From positions 1 through 7,813 of the forward strand of contig CALFEM010000219.1 in assembly GCA_937950105.1 (NCBI GenBank): a stretch of 7,813 nt of DNA, written 5' to 3'. The translations under genes and the position numbers were made by a program. Shown here one piece after another: positions 6,378 through 7,813 of this stretch (positions are counted from its first letter, which is position 1; each line of letters opens with the position of its first letter). Source of the DNA: an uncultured Alphaproteobacteria bacterium (GTDB taxonomy: Bacteria; Pseudomonadota; Alphaproteobacteria; Rhizobiales; Hyphomicrobiaceae). The notes beneath the pieces are model-generated. The model did no database searches. It saw only the letters and a list, made by a program, of their open reading frames with translations, and was not told the origin of the DNA.

Positions 6378-7813
6378 CTAGCCATGCCCCGTCTCCCGTG
6401 CGATTGCCGCCCGCGCCACCTCGTGATCCGAAAACGGCAGTACCTTGTCGCCGACGATCTGGCCCGTCTCGTGGCCCTTGCCGGCGATCAGCACGACATC
6501 GCCTTTTCCCATGCCGGCAATCGCTGCCGTAATCGCCTCGGCGCGGTCGCCAATCTCGCGCGCGCCAACGGCTCCCGCCAGGATCTCGGCGCGGATCGCT
6601 GCCGGCACCTCGGTCCTCGGATTGTCGTCCGTCACGATCACCTGGTCGGCGCCTTCGACTGCGAGCCGCCCCATGATCGGCCGCTTGCCCTTGTCGCGGT
6701 CGCCACCGCAGCCGAACACGCATACGAGCCTGCCGGTGACGAACGGCCGGACACCCGCAAGCGCGGCGGCAAGTGCTTCGGGCTTGTGCGCGTAATCGAC
6801 GACGACGAGCCCGCCGCGGGACTCGCCCACCACATCGAGGCGGCCGGGCACACCCTGCAAGGTTTCGAGCGCGGCGAGGGCGTCCTCCGTGGCGGTACCT
6901 GCAGCGATGGCGAGTCCGGCGGCAACCAGCGCGTTCTCGACCTGATAGGCGCCGATCAGCGGCAAACGGATCTCGGCGTCGCCATGCGCGTGCTCGATGC
7001 GCAGCAGCTGGCGAAATCCGTCGCGCTCAGCTGCGACGAGTCGCAGCGCCGTGCCCGCGCGCCCGACGGTGCGCACGTCGAGGCCGCGCGCGCGGGCGGC
7101 ATCCGCGACATGGTCCCCATAGGCCCCGTCGGCGTTGACGACGGCCGGCTGCCCCGGATGCAGCAACGCCCCGAACAGGCGCATCTTGGCCGCAAGATAC
7201 TCTTCGACCGTCGCGTGATAATCCATGTGATCGCGGCCGAGATTGGTGAACGCCGCCGCCGTCAGCCGCACGCCATCGAGGCGATGCTGGTCGAGACCGT
7301 GCGAGGACGCCTCGAACGCGAGATGCGAAATGCCCTCGCGTGCCAGCTCGTCGAGGGTCCGATGCAGCGACACCGGATCGGGCGTCGTCAACGAGCCGTA
7401 GACGGCGCCGTCCGGCTTGACGATGCCGATGGTGCCGAGCGAGGCGGCGCGCTTGCCGGCGTGCGCGAAAATCTGGCGCGTGAACTCGGCGACCGAGGTC
7501 TTGCCGCTGGTGCCGGTGACGGCGACCGTGACGGCCGGTTGCGCCGGGTAGAAGCGCGACGCCATCAGCGCCAGTTCGCGGCGCGGGTTCGCCACCCTGA
7601 GGACGATGGCACCGATTCCGTCCGGCACCTCTGTTTCGGACCGCGTCACGATCACGGAAGCGCCACGTGCGGCCGCGTCGGCAACGAACCGTGCGCCATC
7701 GGTGCGCGCGCCCGGCATGGCGACGAACACGAACCCGGGCGCGGCGAGCCGGCTGTCGGCAGTCAACCCCGTTATGAACAGGCGCGCGGCGGCGTCCGGC
7801 GCGGCAATCTCGG
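6378..7813 (-). CDS. murE: MurE, UDP-N-acetylmuramoyl-L-alanyl-D-glutamate--2,6-diaminopimelate ligase (5' end missing)
   Basis: Cytoplasmic ATP-dependent Mur ligase that adds the third stem-peptide residue to UDP-MurNAc-L-Ala-D-Glu. The frame stays open to the window edge, giving 477 complete codons before TAG. The TTG codon at 7766 is not the start, because the residues before it (ending FITGL, followed by TADSR) continue the conserved N-terminal domain; about 15-25 residues are probably missing. Visible motifs, by genome position: the ATP-binding loop TGTSGKTS at 7494-7517; EASSHGLDQHRLDGV and the FTNLGRDHMDYH block of the central ligase domain; the AAKMRLF lysine, expected to be the carbamylated one; GRLDVV and DYAHKPEAL; DNPRTE at 6609-6626; and GKGHE near the C-terminus. 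DNPR is the known signature for meso-DAP rather than L-Lys selection, so DAP-type peptidoglycan is inferred. It is the most upstream visible gene of the cluster; murF follows after 188 bases. No frameshift or missing key residue is seen. Confidence 0.97.
   Translation of the reverse strand, partial: EIAAPDAAARLFITGLTADSRLAAPGFVFVAMPGARTDGARFVADAAARGASVIVTRSETEVPDGIGAIVLRVANPRRELALMASRFYPAQPAVTVAVTGTSGKTSVAEFTRQIFAHAGKRAASLGTIGIVKPDGAVYGSLTTPDPVSLHRTLDELAREGISHLAFEASSHGLDQHRLDGVRLTAAAFTNLGRDHMDYHATVEEYLAAKMRLFGALLHPGQPAVVNADGAYGDHVADAARARGLDVRTVGRAGTALRLVAAERDGFRQLLRIEHAHGDAEIRLPLIGAYQVENALVAAGLAIAAGTATEDALAALETLQGVPGRLDVVGESRGGLVVVDYAHKPEALAAALAGVRPFVTGRLVCVFGCGGDRDKGKRPIMGRLAVEGADQVIVTDDNPRTEVPAAIRAEILAGAVGAREIGDRAEAITAAIAGMGKGDVVLIAGKGHETGQIVGDKVLPFSDHEVARAAIARETGHG

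Noticed and set aside
6050..6385. Small open frames on both strands over the murE-murF gap.
   Set aside because: Their translations are generated by the inverted-repeat element and the murF shadow. They include stretches such as VIPAKAGTQ, a common spurious translation of this type of repeat.
6378..7766. murE starting at the TTG at 7766.
   Set aside because: The TTG encodes an internal leucine in the conserved GLTADSR motif, and the frame continues upstream to the window edge with family-like sequence. The true start is outside the window.

Overview
The window is a segment of a dcw (division and cell wall) cluster, with every gene on the minus strand. Reading in the direction of transcription, from high to low coordinates, the order is murE (start outside the window), murF, mraY, murD, ftsW, murG (end outside the window). 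This is the classical bacterial order. By synteny, ftsI/pbpB would be expected just above base 7813 and murC just below base 1.

The sequence suggests a high-GC alphaproteobacterium, probably of the Hyphomicrobiales (Rhizobiales). The grounds are the GC-rich codon use, the MurD, MraY and MurG sequences as I remember alphaproteobacterial relatives, and two kinds of palindromic intergenic repeat of a sort common in that group. MurE carries a DNPR motif, so the peptidoglycan is predicted to be of the meso-diaminopimelate type, as in Gram-negative bacteria. I cannot fix the genus from the sequence.

Layout: murE about 6378-7813; a 188-base gap holding a stem-loop and a roughly 104-base inverted-repeat element; murF 4750-6189; a 47-base gap; mraY 3620-4702; a 234-base gap holding a second palindromic repeat region and a small hairpin; murD 1916-3385; a 13-base gap; ftsW 712-1902; a short gap; murG from about base 641 down to base 1. 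No gene-free stretch exceeds 300 bases. I see no tRNA, rRNA, CRISPR array, insertion sequence or transposase.

The six products act in sequence. In the cytoplasm MurD adds D-Glu to UDP-MurNAc-L-Ala, MurE adds meso-DAP and MurF adds D-Ala-D-Ala. MraY then moves phospho-MurNAc-pentapeptide onto undecaprenyl phosphate to give lipid I. MurG adds GlcNAc to give lipid II, and FtsW polymerises flipped lipid II into septal glycan strands.

The coding content is ordinary, and I find no evidence of a new biological system. The points worth a second look lie in the two wide gaps (repeat elements and hairpins inside an otherwise compact operon) and in start-site choice for murF, murD and murG.
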